Below, piece by piece: positions 45,075 through 54,282 of a stretch of DNA of 64,000 bases. Positions within the stretch are counted from its first letter, which is position 1. The number at the start of each line of letters is the position of its first letter. A program made the position numbers and the translations under genes. Source of the stretch: an uncultured Roseicyclus sp. (lineage in GTDB: Bacteria; Pseudomonadota; Alphaproteobacteria; Rhodobacterales; Rhodobacteraceae); assembly GCA_937139335.1 (NCBI GenBank), contig CAKZPN010000049.1:24225-88224 (forward strand), written 5' to 3'. The notes beneath the pieces are model-generated. The model worked only from the letters and a program-made list of their open reading frames with translations. It ran no database searches and had not been told where the DNA came from.

Positions 45075-45779
45075 TCACCCAGACAGGTCCGCCACCAGCG
45101 CCGGCAGCCCGCCCAGGTCGGGCAGTTCGTGGAACCTCTCCTGCCCCTCGGGGGCCTCCGCATGTTCCACGGACCAGGTCAGGCCGTGGGGCACGAAGAC
45201 GCCCCAGGACCCGGCCTCCAGCGCCGGGCGCACGTCGGATTTCATCGAGTTGCCGACCATCATCGCGCGCGCCGCGCCGTCACCATGGCGGGCGAAGATG
45301 CGTTCGTAGGTGGCGCGGCTCTTGTCCGAGACGATCTCCACCGCGTCGAACATCTCGCCAAGGCCCGATTGCGCCAGCTTGCGCTCCTGGTCCAGCAGGT
45401 CGCCCTTGGTGATCAGCACCAGCCGGTGGCGCGCGGAAAGCTCCTTCACGACGTCGCCCGCGTGCGGCATCAGCTCGATCGGGTGGCGCAGCATGTCCTG
45501 TCCGGCGGTCAGGATCTCGCCGATCACGCTGGCGGGCACGCGGCCTTCGGTCACCTCGATCGCGGTCTCGATCATCGACAGCATGAAGCCTTTGATGCCG
45601 AAGCCGTAATGGCCAAGGTTGCGCGTCTCGGCGGCCAGCAGCCGGGTGTCCAGATGCGCGCGGTCGGCGTGGTCGGCCAACAGCTCGGCGAAGCGGTCCT
45701 GCGTCAGGCGAAAGAAGGCCTCGTTCTGCCACAGCGTGTCGTCGGCATCGAACCCGATCGTCGTCAGTCGGGAGGTCAT
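45075..45779 (-). CDS. HAD-superfamily hydrolase
   Basis: A 234-residue HAD-fold phosphatase-like protein with motif I FDADDTLW (residues 9-16; DxDDT in place of DxDGT), motif [10 protein letters not shown] (T), and motif III/IV K...[15 protein letters not shown]. The cap is inserted after motif I. Substrate unknown. It is divergent from clpS with about 90 bp between the starts. Confidence 0.9.
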   Translation of the reverse strand: MTSRLTTIGFDADDTLWQNEAFFRLTQDRFAELLADHADRAHLDTRLLAAETRNLGHYGFGIKGFMLSMIETAIEVTEGRVPASVIGEILTAGQDMLRHPIELMPHAGDVVKELSARHRLVLITKGDLLDQERKLAQSGLGEMFDAVEIVSDKSRATYERIFARHGDGAARAMMVGNSMKSDVRPALEAGSWGVFVPHGLTWSVEHAEAPEGQERFHELPDLGGLPALVADLSG

Positions 45780-45871
45780 TGCCCTTACCCCTCTTTTCTG
45801 AAACGCCCAGTGTCTTATATACTTCGCCCATGCAAGGGACAGCCGGCAGACTCATGTCGAGTGGAGACGCG

Positions 45872-46216
45872 ATGCAGACCGATGCCTGGCAGATGATGGC
45901 CGACAAGCCCAAGACCGACGGCGAGTCGGATGTCATCACCAAGACCAAACCCAAGACGCAGCGCCCGCCGCTCTACAAGGTGCTGCTGCTGAACGACGAT
46001 TACACGCCGATGGAATTCGTCGTGCACGTTCTCGAGCGGTTCTTTGGCGTGTCCCATTCGCAGGCGGTCGAGATCATGCTGACCGTCCACAAGAAGGGCG
46101 TTGCCGTGGTCGGCGTGTTCTCCTACGAGATCGCGGAAACCAAGGTGGCGCAGGTGATGGATTTCGCCCGCCGCAACCAGCACCCGCTGCAATGCACGAT
46201 GGAGAAAGAGGACTGA
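45872..46216 (+). CDS. clpS: ATP-dependent Clp protease adaptor ClpS
   Basis: Adaptor that delivers N-degron substrates to ClpAP. The ATG at 45872 has GGAGA 4 nt upstream; in-frame ATGs at 45854, 45893 and 45896 are alternatives. The 114-residue protein has the acidic/disordered lead and the binding core [24 protein letters not shown], the HKKG loop and [28 protein letters not shown]. No clpA is in view. Confidence 0.93.
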   Translation: MQTDAWQMMADKPKTDGESDVITKTKPKTQRPPLYKVLLLNDDYTPMEFVVHVLERFFGVSHSQAVEIMLTVHKKGVAVVGVFSYEIAETKVAQVMDFARRNQHPLQCTMEKED

Positions 46217-46232
46217 TCGGTCCTCGCCCGAC

Positions 46233-47225
46233 ATGACCCCAGACAGATGGACCCTTGCGCTGGAGGCGGGCGAGTTGACCCTGCCGACCGGCCCCGCATT
46301 GGTGCTGCGTGCTCAGGGCGACGCGGATTATGCCGCGCTGGGTGATGTGACCTGCGTGCAGGGCTACGCGCCCGATCACGACCGGTTGGCCGCGCGTGGC
46401 CTGAGCGTCTCGCCCGACCTGCCCGAGGGCGAAAGCTATGCCGTGGCGCTGGTCCATATCGTCAAGGCCAAGGCCGGCACGCTCGGCAGCATCGCCGAGG
46501 CGCTGCTGGCCCTGCGCCCCGGTGGCCTGCTCCTCGTCGACGGCCAGAAGGAGGAGGGGATCGAATCGATCCTCAAGGTGCTGAAGGGCGCCTTCGACAT
46601 CGGCGGCGTCTTTTCCAAGTCACATGGCAAGCTCGTCTGGCTCACCCGGCCCGACACGCTGCCCGAGGTGGTGATGGAGTGGATGCCGGAACCGACCGAG
46701 ACCGAAGACGGATACCTCACCGTTCCCGGCGGCTTTTCCGCCGACGGGCCGGACCGCGGGTCCGAACTGCTGGTGGCGCTGGTGCCCGAGCTGATGGGCC
46801 GCGTCGCCGACCTCGGCGCAGGCTGGGGCTACATCGCGGGCGAGATCCTGTCGGAACAGGACGGGATCGAGACGCTGGACCTGATCGAGGCCGACCATGC
46901 CATGCTCGAGGCGGCGGCGGCCAACATCGACGATCCGCGCGCGCGGTTCCATTGGGCCGACGTGACGCGGTTCGAGCCCGAGGCGCAGTATGACGCCATC
47001 GTCTCGAACCCGCCTTTCCACCAGGGCCGCCGCGCCGACCCGGCGCTCGGCCGCGCCTTCATCGCGGCGGCGGCTAGGATTCTGAGCCCGCGCGGGCGAT
47101 TTTTCATGGTGGCGAACCGCCATCTGCCGTATGAGGACGCCCTGAAAGCCGCCTTTGGAACCGGGCGGCTCATGGGCGAGCTTGAAGGCTACAAGATCTA
47201 CGAGGCGGCGAAGCCGAAACGGTAA
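46233..47225 (+). CDS. class I SAM-dependent methyltransferase, RsmC-like
   Basis: A 330-residue protein with two tandem methyltransferase-like halves. The first (about 1-160) is degenerate; the second has the SAM loop VADLGAGWGYIAGEIL, the acidic ligand LIEADHAML, and the N6/N2-methyltransferase motif SNPPFHQGRRAD (about 251-262). This doubled architecture is typical of RsmC/RlmG 16S/23S guanine-N2 methyltransferases. It follows clpS by 16 bp. Confidence 0.88.
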   Translation: MTPDRWTLALEAGELTLPTGPALVLRAQGDADYAALGDVTCVQGYAPDHDRLAARGLSVSPDLPEGESYAVALVHIVKAKAGTLGSIAEALLALRPGGLLLVDGQKEEGIESILKVLKGAFDIGGVFSKSHGKLVWLTRPDTLPEVVMEWMPEPTETEDGYLTVPGGFSADGPDRGSELLVALVPELMGRVADLGAGWGYIAGEILSEQDGIETLDLIEADHAMLEAAAANIDDPRARFHWADVTRFEPEAQYDAIVSNPPFHQGRRADPALGRAFIAAAARILSPRGRFFMVANRHLPYEDALKAAFGTGRLMGELEGYKIYEAAKPKR

Positions 47226-47252
47226 GCGCCCGCAGTCAGGAACCATTCAGAC

Positions 47253-48065
47253 ATGTCACTTTCCATCCAGGGCAAGACTGCCATCGTGACCGGTGCCGCC
47301 AACGGCGTCGGCCTTGCGATCGCGCGGCATTTCGTGGATCGCGGCGCGAACGTGATGTTCGCCGACCGCGACAAGGCGCGGCTTCTCGACGAATGCGGCG
47401 AGATCGAGGACGACAAGGGCCAGATCCGCTGCTTTGCCGGCGACCTGCGCGAAAAGCTGACGATCGAAAACCTCGTGTCCGCGACCGTGGATGCCTTCGA
47501 CGGCATCGACATCCTCGTGAACGCGAGCCGCCAGTTGCTGAAGACTGACCCGCTCGATCCGACCGACACCTCGATCGAGACCTTGCTGGACCAGAACATG
47601 TTCACCGCGCTGCGTCTCAGCCAGGCGGTGGCCAAGCGGATGATCTCGCGCGCCGAGGACGAGGAACGCGCGGGCGACGCCATCATCGGGTCGATCGTGA
47701 ACCTCTCCTCCATCGCGGCGCGGCGCACGCATCCCGAGTTGATGGGCTATTCCATCGCGGCCGCCGCGCTTGACCAGGCGACGCGCTCGCTGGCCGTGGC
47801 GCTGGCGCCGCACCGGATCCGGGTGAACGCGGTGGCCTTCGGCTCGGTCATGTCGGCCAGCCTGAAGTCCGCGCTGACCGAGACCGAGGGGCTGCGCGAG
47901 GATATCCGCCAGTGCACGCCCATGGGCCGCATCGCCTCGGCCCGCGAGGTGACGGGCGCGGTGCAGTTCCTGGCCTCGGAAGGCGCGGGGTTCATCACCG
48001 GCGAGGTGTTGACCGTCGACGGCGGCCGCACGCTGCTCGACAGCGCGAGTATTGCCGCGCACTGA
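47253..48065 (+). CDS. short-chain dehydrogenase/reductase (SDR)
   Basis: A 270-residue SDR with the NAD(P) motif TGAANGVGLAIA (about 12-23), the NAS-type strand motif ILVNASRQ, catalytic S in NLSSIAARR and Y-x-x-x-A at GYSIAAAALDQA, where the expected YxxxK lysine is replaced by A. The loss of the catalytic lysine suggests weak or altered activity. The C-terminus has GEVLTVDGGRTLLD. It lies 27 bp after the RsmC-like gene. Confidence 0.85.
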   Translation: MSLSIQGKTAIVTGAANGVGLAIARHFVDRGANVMFADRDKARLLDECGEIEDDKGQIRCFAGDLREKLTIENLVSATVDAFDGIDILVNASRQLLKTDPLDPTDTSIETLLDQNMFTALRLSQAVAKRMISRAEDEERAGDAIIGSIVNLSSIAARRTHPELMGYSIAAAALDQATRSLAVALAPHRIRVNAVAFGSVMSASLKSALTETEGLREDIRQCTPMGRIASAREVTGAVQFLASEGAGFITGEVLTVDGGRTLLDSASIAAH

Positions 48066-48069
48066 GCGG

Positions 48070-48648
48070 TCAGCCTGCAGAACCGTCGCAGGGCAGGAGC
48101 GCGGGGCCTATGATGGCCCAGCCGCCGAAGACGCCCTCGACCGAGTTTTCCGACGGGAACACCATCAGGAAATCGTAGTCTCCGCGCGCGAAATGGGCGA
48201 AGCCAACCGACATGCCGGGCTGCAGCCATCCAGTCACCGGCGCATCCGCGCGCGCACCGCTCCGCAGGGCCAGGGGATCGCCGCGATAGCCCAGGCAACC
48301 GCTCTCGCCGATGTCGCGCACCGGGATGTCCTCGAACAGCCGGTAAAGCTCCAGCAGGCCGGGATCGTTGAGCGTGGTGCGCGTGGTGTCGACGGCACAG
48401 GCGTAATCCGTCTCGAGGCTGCGGATCTGTGCGACGGTTGCAGCGGCCTCGGCCGTCAGCGCCGGGTCGGTCGTCGTGCAACCGGCATTGTCAAAGAGCG
48501 CGCGGCCCAGCGGGGTGGAAAAGCAGTAGCCGGCCCGGTCGAAGATCAGGTTGCGCGCGACCCACCAGTCTTCGCACTGGGGCCCCTCGGCCGTGGCGGT
48601 GGTGGCGGCAAGGGCGCAGGCAGCGGTCAGAGCGAGGGGGCGGAGCAT
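48070..48648 (-). CDS. exported YARHG/DUF4453-type protein
   Basis: A 192-residue protein with a signal peptide (cleavage near ATATAEG) and an N-terminal YARHG-like motif EDWWVARNLIFDRAGYCFSTPLGRALFDN with a Cys-rich pattern, followed by a DUF4453-like region ending FGGWAIIGPALLPC. Function unknown; periplasmic or outer-surface location is predicted. Convergent with the SDR, with 4 bp between the stops. Confidence 0.78.
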   Translation of the reverse strand: MLRPLALTAACALAATTATAEGPQCEDWWVARNLIFDRAGYCFSTPLGRALFDNAGCTTTDPALTAEAAATVAQIRSLETDYACAVDTTRTTLNDPGLLELYRLFEDIPVRDIGESGCLGYRGDPLALRSGARADAPVTGWLQPGMSVGFAHFARGDYDFLMVFPSENSVEGVFGGWAIIGPALLPCDGSAG

Positions 48649-48729
48649 CGCATGTCCTCCGGGGAACCTGCGGGCGACGATAGGCCCACGCAGTCCACCC
48701 GTCCATGCGGCCCCTTGGCCGGCACGAAA

Positions 48730-48757
48730 AGACCCCGGTCCATGCGGCCCGGGGTCT
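48730..48757 (-). terminator. rho-independent terminator of trcR
   Basis: Perfect 9-bp stem (AGACCCCGG / CCGGGGTCT), read on the minus strand and followed by TTTTCG, 36 bp past the trcR stop. Confidence 0.85.
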
Positions 48758-48792
48758 GAAACAGGGTCGGACGGTTGAAGGTCGGTCGAAGA

Positions 48793-49572
48793 TCAGCGGC
48801 GGTTCTTGCGGCCGTTGTCTTCCTCGTCCTCATCCTCGTCGTCATCGGTGTTGGCGGGCAGGTTGAACAGGCTCTCGGCGTCGTATTGGCGCGTCGGCTT
48901 GTGCTCGTCCTCGTCGGTTCCGCCGAGCGTGAAGGTCTCCAGCCCCGAGATCGAGGAGGGGATGCGCGCATCGGTGTCCATGCCGAGGCTCTGCTCGGTC
49001 GAGACCAGCTTCATCCGCTCGTCATCGGTCATCACGCCGCCTTCGCGCGCGCGCTTGGCGTTTGCCTTCTGCACCGCGGCGTCGAGCTCCGACTGCTTGC
49101 ACAGCCCCAGCGCCACCGGGTCGATCGGCTGGATGTTCGAGATGTTCCAGTGCGTCCGCTCGCGGATCGTCTGGATCGTGGGCTTGGTGGTGCCGACCAG
49201 CTTGGAGATCTGGCTGTCGCTCAGCTCCGGGTGGAATTTCACCAGCCACAGGATCGAGGCCGGGCGGTCCTGCCGCTTGCTCAGCGGAGTGTAGCGCGGG
49301 CCGCGGCGCTTTTCCTCGCCCAGGGCGGCCGCGTTGAATTTCAGCTTTAGCACATGGGACGGGTCGCCCTCGGCGATCTTGATCTCGTCTTCGGTCAGCT
49401 GGTTGTTCACGACCGGGTCGAAGCCCTTGACGCCCGCGGCCACGTCGCCGTCGGCGATGCCCTGAACCTCAAGCTCGTGCAGCCCGCAGAAATCGCCGAT
49501 CTGCTTGAAGCTGAGCGTGGTGTTGTCCACCAGCCAGACGGCGGTGGCCTTGGCCATGATCGGTTTGTTCAT
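48793..49572 (-). CDS. trcR: DUF1013 cell-cycle transcriptional regulator TrcR
   Basis: A 259-residue protein of the alphaproteobacterial DUF1013 family, named TrcR. It has an N-terminal HTH-like segment (MAKATAVWLVDNTTLSFKQIGDFCGLHELEVQGIADG), a second HTH-like region ILWLVKFHPELSDSQISKLVGTTKPTIQTIRERTHWN (about 105-142), and a long acidic tail (DDDEDEDEEDNGRKNRR). The family associates with RNA polymerase and stationary or cell-cycle transcription in relatives. Divergent from the RNase T2 gene with 129 bp between starts. Confidence 0.9.
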   Translation of the reverse strand: MNKPIMAKATAVWLVDNTTLSFKQIGDFCGLHELEVQGIADGDVAAGVKGFDPVVNNQLTEDEIKIAEGDPSHVLKLKFNAAALGEEKRRGPRYTPLSKRQDRPASILWLVKFHPELSDSQISKLVGTTKPTIQTIRERTHWNISNIQPIDPVALGLCKQSELDAAVQKANAKRAREGGVMTDDERMKLVSTEQSLGMDTDARIPSSISGLETFTLGGTDEDEHKPTRQYDAESLFNLPANTDDDEDEDEEDNGRKNRR

Positions 49573-49701
49573 CGTGATCCGTCCTTCAGATACGCCTCAT
49601 CCCCTGCCGGTCCAGCCGGCGGCGGAGGGTGGTCCGCCATTCCTCGATTTCGGGGAAGTCGCGGGGTATATAGGCGCGCAAACGACCAGAGGAAAGAGAA
49701 A

Positions 49702-50334
49702 ATGAAAAGATGGCTTGCCGTGCTGATCTGGCTCGGCGGCGCGGCCTGGGCCGAGGGCGAGCGCGCGGGAGAGTTCGACTACTACGTGCTGTCGCTCAGC
49801 TGGACGCCCACCTGGTGCGCGCTGGAGGGTGATGCGCGTGCGTCGCCGCAATGCGATCGGGGGCAGGGGCACGGGTTCACGCTGCACGGGCTCTGGCCGC
49901 AATACGAGGCCGGCTGGCCCAGTTTCTGCCCCACCGTCGAACGGGCGCCGTCGCGGACCGAGACCGGCGCGATGGCAGATATCATGGGAACATCGGGCCT
50001 GGCGTGGCACCAGTGGCGCAAGCACGGGTCGTGTTCGGGCCTGTCGTCGCAGGACTATTTCCGCCTGTCGCGGCTGGCCTATGGGCAGGTCACGCGCCCC
50101 GACCTGCTGCGGCAACTCGACCGCGAGGTGCGCCTTCCCGCCGAGGTGATCGAGGAGGCGTTCCTGGAGGCGAACCCCGCCCTGACCGACGACATGCTCA
50201 CCGTCACCTGCCAGGGCGGCCGCGTACAGGAGGTGCGGATCTGCCTGACCCGCGACCTGGAGCCGCGCGGCTGTGCCGCGGACGTGGCCCGCGATTGCAC
50301 GCTGCAAGACGCGCTTTTCGCGCCGATGCGGTGA
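49702..50334 (+). CDS. exported RNase T2 family ribonuclease
   Basis: A 210-residue secreted endoribonuclease. GAGGAAAG precedes the ATG; the signal peptide ends near AAWAEG. It has both T2 catalytic motifs, CAS1 FTLHGLWPQY (about 60-69) and CAS2 WHQWRKHGSCSG, and several cysteines for disulfides. It probably scavenges nucleotides or degrades RNA in the periplasm. Confidence 0.93.
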   Translation: MKRWLAVLIWLGGAAWAEGERAGEFDYYVLSLSWTPTWCALEGDARASPQCDRGQGHGFTLHGLWPQYEAGWPSFCPTVERAPSRTETGAMADIMGTSGLAWHQWRKHGSCSGLSSQDYFRLSRLAYGQVTRPDLLRQLDREVRLPAEVIEEAFLEANPALTDDMLTVTCQGGRVQEVRICLTRDLEPRGCAADVARDCTLQDALFAPMR

Positions 50335-50341
50335 GCGTAAT

Positions 50342-50593
50342 CTAGGCACCAGAGGCGTAGAGCAGTGCGATATCGCGTTGGTAAAGCTCGCAGCCGGCGG
50401 TTTCGGACACCACGACCGCCTGCGTCGCCCGCAGCACGATCACGCAGCCGTTCTGAAAGCTGTATTCGCGCTCCCCGCCCGGAAGCTGCCGCTGCGCCGG
50501 CACCTCGTCCTGCGGGCGGGCCGGCTCTGTCGGCGCGGGGTCGATGCAGCCGGTCATCAAAAGCGGCAGCACAAGCACGATCAGACTTTTCAT
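50342..50593 (-). CDS. small lipoprotein of unknown function
   Basis: An 83-residue lipoprotein with lipobox LLMTGC (Cys at 16), a Pro/Glu-rich linker, and a short domain with two Cys (NGCVIVLRATQAVVVSETAGCELY). GGAGGATG-like Shine-Dalgarno upstream. Convergent with RNase T2; divergent from the antiporter. No known family. Confidence 0.7.
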   Translation of the reverse strand: MKSLIVLVLPLLMTGCIDPAPTEPARPQDEVPAQRQLPGGEREYSFQNGCVIVLRATQAVVVSETAGCELYQRDIALLYASGA

Positions 50594-50731
50594 GGGGCAT
50601 CCTCCGGGTGTCGGGGTCAACGCGGGCGGGCCGGTTCTGTTCCCGCTCCGACAGCCCCCGGAGGTTCCGTCAGCATGTCCGGCCCGCGCTGATTGGTTGT
50701 GAAGCCCGCCCGCCCTGGTGCACACAGGGCC

Positions 50732-52021
50732 ATGGACGACGCACGCTTCGGTTTCGACCTCTATCACATCTTGCTCGTCGCGCTCGGCGCGAGCCTTCTG
50801 GTGTCCTACTGGCTGCCGCACCTGTTCCTGCGCCGCCCGCCCGCGGCGACGGCGCTGCTGATGGGCTGCGGCATGGTCGGCTCGCTCCTTTTCCCGGGCG
50901 TGGTCGCGGGGATAGACCCGACTGACAATCCCGCCATCTGGGAAACCGCCGCCGAACTGGTCGTCATCATTGTGCTCTTCGCGACCGGCCTCCGGATCGA
51001 CGATCTGGGCGGGCGACGGCTGTGGGGACCGACGGTCCGGCTGCTCGCCATCACCATGCCGTTGACCATCGCGGCGGTGGCCTTTCTCGGCTGGGCACTG
51101 GCGGGGCTGACGCTGGGCGGCGCGATCCTGCTCGGCGCGGTGCTTGCGCCGACCGACCCGGTGCTGGCCGGCGATCTCCAGATCGGTCCGCCGCTGGAAG
51201 GCAAGGAGCATCCGGTTCGCTTCGCCCTGACGACCGAGGCCGGGCTGAACGACGGCCTCGCCTTTCCCTTCGTCTACCTCGCGCTCCACATCGCGTCGCA
51301 AGGCGCCAATCCCGCCGGGTGGCTGGTCGAATGGCTGGCCTGGGACGTGCTCTACCGCATCGCAGTGGGCACCGTGCTGGGCGCCGGCATCGGCTGGCTT
51401 CTGGGCCGTATCCTTGCCCTGCCGGCCTGGAACACGGCCTCTGTCTCAGGCCCCGGCGTGCTAGTGTTGGCCGGCGTCTTCCTGGCCTATGGCACCGTGG
51501 AGCTTGTCGAGGGCTACGGCTTCATCGCCGCCTTCGTGGCCGGGCTGGTGTGTCGGCGGGTAGAGGCACGGCACCGGTTCCATCGGCATCTGCACTCCTT
51601 CGCCAATTCCGTCGAGCACGCGATTACCGCGATCCTGCTCGTGCTTCTGGGCAGTGTCATGCCGTCGCTCTGGCCCCTACTCGACTGGAAGCTCTCGGTG
51701 ATCGGCTTCGGGCTCATCCTCGTGGTCCGGCCGCTGGCGGGGATGATCGGGCTTTGGGGCACGTCGCTCAGCCTGCGGTCCCGCGCCGTGGTCTCGGTCT
51801 ACGGCGTCCGGGGGATCGGCTCGCTCTTCTACCTCGCCTATGCTGCCACGCATGTGGAGTTCATCGACGAAGGACCGCTCTGGGCCGTCGTCGCCTTCAC
51901 CATCTTCGCCTCCACCGTGATCCACGGTCTGACCGCCAGCGCAACGGTCGCGGTGCTGGACCGGGAGTATGAGGAGCGGGAGGAGGCCGAGGGTGAGGAG
52001 GACGGGCGTGCTCAAGGTTGA
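50732..52021 (+). CDS. Na+(K+)/H+ antiporter, CPA1/NhaP family
   Basis: A 429-residue membrane protein with 12 or so helices and the CPA motif LAPTDPVLAGDLQIGPP (the ND/TDP core) plus the later REGLNDGLAFP-like segment EAGLNDGLAFPFVY and VYGVRGIGSLFY. It moves sodium or potassium against protons, setting pH and salt balance. The ATG at 50732 is used; an upstream in-frame start is unlikely. Confidence 0.9.
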   Translation: MDDARFGFDLYHILLVALGASLLVSYWLPHLFLRRPPAATALLMGCGMVGSLLFPGVVAGIDPTDNPAIWETAAELVVIIVLFATGLRIDDLGGRRLWGPTVRLLAITMPLTIAAVAFLGWALAGLTLGGAILLGAVLAPTDPVLAGDLQIGPPLEGKEHPVRFALTTEAGLNDGLAFPFVYLALHIASQGANPAGWLVEWLAWDVLYRIAVGTVLGAGIGWLLGRILALPAWNTASVSGPGVLVLAGVFLAYGTVELVEGYGFIAAFVAGLVCRRVEARHRFHRHLHSFANSVEHAITAILLVLLGSVMPSLWPLLDWKLSVIGFGLILVVRPLAGMIGLWGTSLSLRSRAVVSVYGVRGIGSLFYLAYAATHVEFIDEGPLWAVVAFTIFASTVIHGLTASATVAVLDREYEEREEAEGEEDGRAQG

Positions 52022-52241
52022 GCAGAGGCGCAAGCCGATGCGATGATTGGGAAAAAGGCTTGGCGAAAAGGGGTTTGGAAGGGGGCGGTCGCGATTCTTG
52101 CATGGCGGGGTATGGGCGGGGAGTGCCGTTGGTTGCACTTGGTTCCAAGGTCCGCTTCGCAGGACTAGCGTCTTTTTGCGTCGCGGTCCTCGATGTCGCT
52201 CTCGGTAAGTTATGGCCGCGCACCGATTTGGCAAAGGTACC

Positions 52242-52267
52242 GCGGCCGGTGCCTCAGCACCGGCCGC
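52242..52267 (-). terminator. hairpin terminator after the tautomerase gene
   Basis: Perfect 11-bp stem (GCGGCCGGTGC / GCACCGGCCGC) with a CTCA tetraloop, 8 bp beyond the tautomerase stop on the minus strand. The downstream run on that strand (ACCTTTGCC) is weak in T, so a rho-assisted stop is possible. The rest of the 52022-52274 gap between convergent genes shows nothing else I can name. Confidence 0.6.
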
Positions 52268-52274
52268 CGCAGAA

Positions 52275-52490
52275 TCAGCCGGCCGCCATGGCTTTGATGT
52301 CAGCCGTACTGGGAGTGCTTCCGCCGATGCCCCATTGGCCGCTGCGCACCTCCTTGACACGAACCCAAGTCACGCCCCGCATGGCTTCACCTTCGATTTC
52401 AACCATGGCGTTGGTTACCTTTTCGATCATCGCGGCCTTTTGGGCCTGATCGAAGACCCCTTCGATGACTTCAATATCTACAAGTGGCAT
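52275..52490 (-). CDS. 4-oxalocrotonate tautomerase family protein
   Basis: A 71-residue tautomerase with the catalytic Pro2 after the initiator Met (MPLVDIEVIEGVFDQAQK), Arg residues near 39-44 and the beta-hairpin GQWGIGG. It isomerises enol/keto acids, often in aromatic degradation. It is divergent from an HxlR regulator across a 149-bp gap. This pair sits in more AT-rich DNA than the neighbours. Confidence 0.88.
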   Translation of the reverse strand: MPLVDIEVIEGVFDQAQKAAMIEKVTNAMVEIEGEAMRGVTWVRVKEVRSGQWGIGGSTPSTADIKAMAAG

Positions 52491-52639
52491 TGTCTGTTTC
52501 CTTCACAGGTTTGAACCGGATCATTAGTGGCGCGCCGGCCTACGTCACCTCCAGTCGATGCAATGAAGTGAACCCACTACACTTTGAGTACTATCTCGCT
52601 GGGACAGGGCGTGACACATTGTTGGAGAAAGGTGCGATC

Positions 52640-53332
52640 ATGCCGCCCAAGCTGTATCCAAAATTTTGTCCCATCGCGATGGCTGCTGACCTTCTCGGCC
52701 CACGTTGGACGCTGCTCGTGCTTTGCGAGTTGTGGAACGGATCAACCCGATTCAACGAAATCAGCCGTGGATTGCCGGGTATGTCCCCGAGCCTGCTGTC
52801 GAAACGGTTGAAAGAGATGGAAGCCAAGGGACTGGTTCAACGTCGAGAAGGTGCGATTGGCGCGCATGCGGAATACATGACGACGGATCGCGCTGACCAG
52901 CTTGAGCCAATCGTAGAAAGCCTCGGCAAATGGGCTCATCGAAACGTTGAAACAGACGTATCGCTTGAATGCCTCGATGCCCGGATGCTGATGTGGAATA
53001 TCCGGCGAAAAATCAACCGGTCCGAGCTACCAGTCGAAAAATGCGTGATCCAGTTCACGTTGAATGATACTCCCAACAAACAAGCAAACTATTGGCTCGT
53101 CATCAAGCCAGGAATCGAGACAGATTTGTGTTATGTCGATCCCGGCCACAACGTTGATCTTTTTATCATCTGCGAGTTGCGCGCGATTACGTCAGCTTGG
53201 ATGGGGCATTCCAGTTTTGAAGCCGAGATTTCCAGGGAAGCGATTGCACTTGTCGGACATTCGGGGATGGCGCGAAGTCTCACGAAATGGTTGATCAGAA
53301 GCAGTTTCGCAAGGCAATTAGAGATGACGTGA
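52640..53332 (+). CDS. HxlR-family transcriptional regulator with SCP2-like C-terminal domain
   Basis: A 230-residue protein. Residues 1-100 form an HxlR winged helix (CPIAMAADLLGPRWTLLVLCEL through SPSLLSKRLKEMEAKGLVQRRE); residues about 130-220 look like a small-ligand-binding SCP2-type domain (PVEKCVIQFTLNDTPNKQANYWLVIKP). GGAGAAAGGTG precedes the ATG at 52640. It probably controls the divergent tautomerase. DNA here is noticeably AT-richer. Confidence 0.85.
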   Translation: MPPKLYPKFCPIAMAADLLGPRWTLLVLCELWNGSTRFNEISRGLPGMSPSLLSKRLKEMEAKGLVQRREGAIGAHAEYMTTDRADQLEPIVESLGKWAHRNVETDVSLECLDARMLMWNIRRKINRSELPVEKCVIQFTLNDTPNKQANYWLVIKPGIETDLCYVDPGHNVDLFIICELRAITSAWMGHSSFEAEISREAIALVGHSGMARSLTKWLIRSSFARQLEMT

Positions 53333-53445
53333 ACGTCATTCTTTCCTCCCATCTGCGTTACCGCACATTAGCTGCGCCGGAGAATGAAGAAAGTTTGTTC
53401 AAGGCTGCCCTTTTTCCGGGTAGTGGAGTGGAAACGATCGCCCCC

Positions 53446-54018
53446 CTACCGGCTCCCCCCCGGCACCCAGAGCACGTCGTCCTTGCCGTCGTTGTTGGCG
53501 ATGCGGCCCGCGACGAAGAACCAGTCCGACAGGCGGTTGAGGTATTTCACTCCCTCGGCGTTGATCGATTCAACGGTGCCCAGTTCCACGCTCATGCGTT
53601 CCGCCCGGCGCGCGACGGTGCGGCAGACGTGGAGATGGGCCGCCAGCGCCGAACCGCCGGGAAGGATGAAGCTGCGCAGCGGCTCCAGCTTCGCGTTCAT
53701 CGCGTCGATCTCGCGCTCCAGCCGCGTCACCTGCGCCTCGATGATGCGCAGCGCGGGGTAGGGGCGATCCGCGTCTTTCTCCATGTTCGGCGTGCAGAGA
53801 TCCGCGCCGAGATCGAAAAGGTCGTTCTGGATCGCCTTGATCTGGTCGGCCATCACGCCCTCCGCATGGAGACGCGCCACGCCCAGCGTCGCGTTCAGCT
53901 CGTCCACCGTGCCGTACGCCGCGACGCGGGCGGAATGCTTGGCGACCCGGCTGCCATCGCCGAGCGCGGTTTCCCCGGCATCGCCCGTGCGGGTGTAGAT
54001 CTTGTTCAGGACGACCAT
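53446..54018 (-). CDS. cob(I)alamin adenosyltransferase, PduO type
   Basis: A 190-residue ATP:co(I)rrinoid adenosyltransferase that makes adenosylcobalamin. It starts MVVLNKIYTRTGDAGETALGDG (ATP-binding TRTGDxGxTxLxxG motif) and has DELNATLGVAR, SFILPGGSALAAHLHVCRTVARRAER, and LNRLSDWFFVAGR. It follows the twin-helix small protein gene by 3 bp on the minus strand. Confidence 0.94.
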   Translation of the reverse strand: MVVLNKIYTRTGDAGETALGDGSRVAKHSARVAAYGTVDELNATLGVARLHAEGVMADQIKAIQNDLFDLGADLCTPNMEKDADRPYPALRIIEAQVTRLEREIDAMNAKLEPLRSFILPGGSALAAHLHVCRTVARRAERMSVELGTVESINAEGVKYLNRLSDWFFVAGRIANNDGKDDVLWVPGGSR

Positions 54019-54021
54019 GCC

Positions 54022-54228
54022 TCAGCCCCCCGACCGGCTGCGCACGTAGACGAAGACCATGATCAGCGCGACCGCGACGAATTGCGCGATCAGGCGCCAG
54101 CGCATGAACTTGTTGGATTGCTTGGCCCCGTCGGCCCCGCCCTTGCGGAAGGAGTTGATGCCCAGAAGCAAGATGACCAGCACCACGATGCAGGCCACCA
54201 GGGCGATGATAAGAAGCGGGTCTTGCAC
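54022..54228 (-). CDS. small twin-transmembrane (HIG1-like) protein
   Basis: A 68-residue protein with two membrane helices (about 5-26 and 45-62) flanking a basic loop with GGADGAKQSNKFMRWR, similar to HIG_1_N proteins. GTG start at 54228. Relatives associate with respiratory chain components. Probably co-transcribed with the adenosyltransferase gene. Confidence 0.85.
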   Translation of the reverse strand: MQDPLLIIALVACIVVLVILLLGINSFRKGGADGAKQSNKFMRWRLIAQFVAVALIMVFVYVRSRSGG

Positions 54229-54282
54229 GATGAATGTCCTTCGGCTTGTCGGTGTGCAGCCTAGCGCCCCCGCGCAAAAAGG

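Noticed and set aside
52018..52449. 143-residue plus-strand frame after the antiporter
   Set aside because: Covers the tautomerase antisense and a terminator hairpin; no domain or Shine-Dalgarno site.
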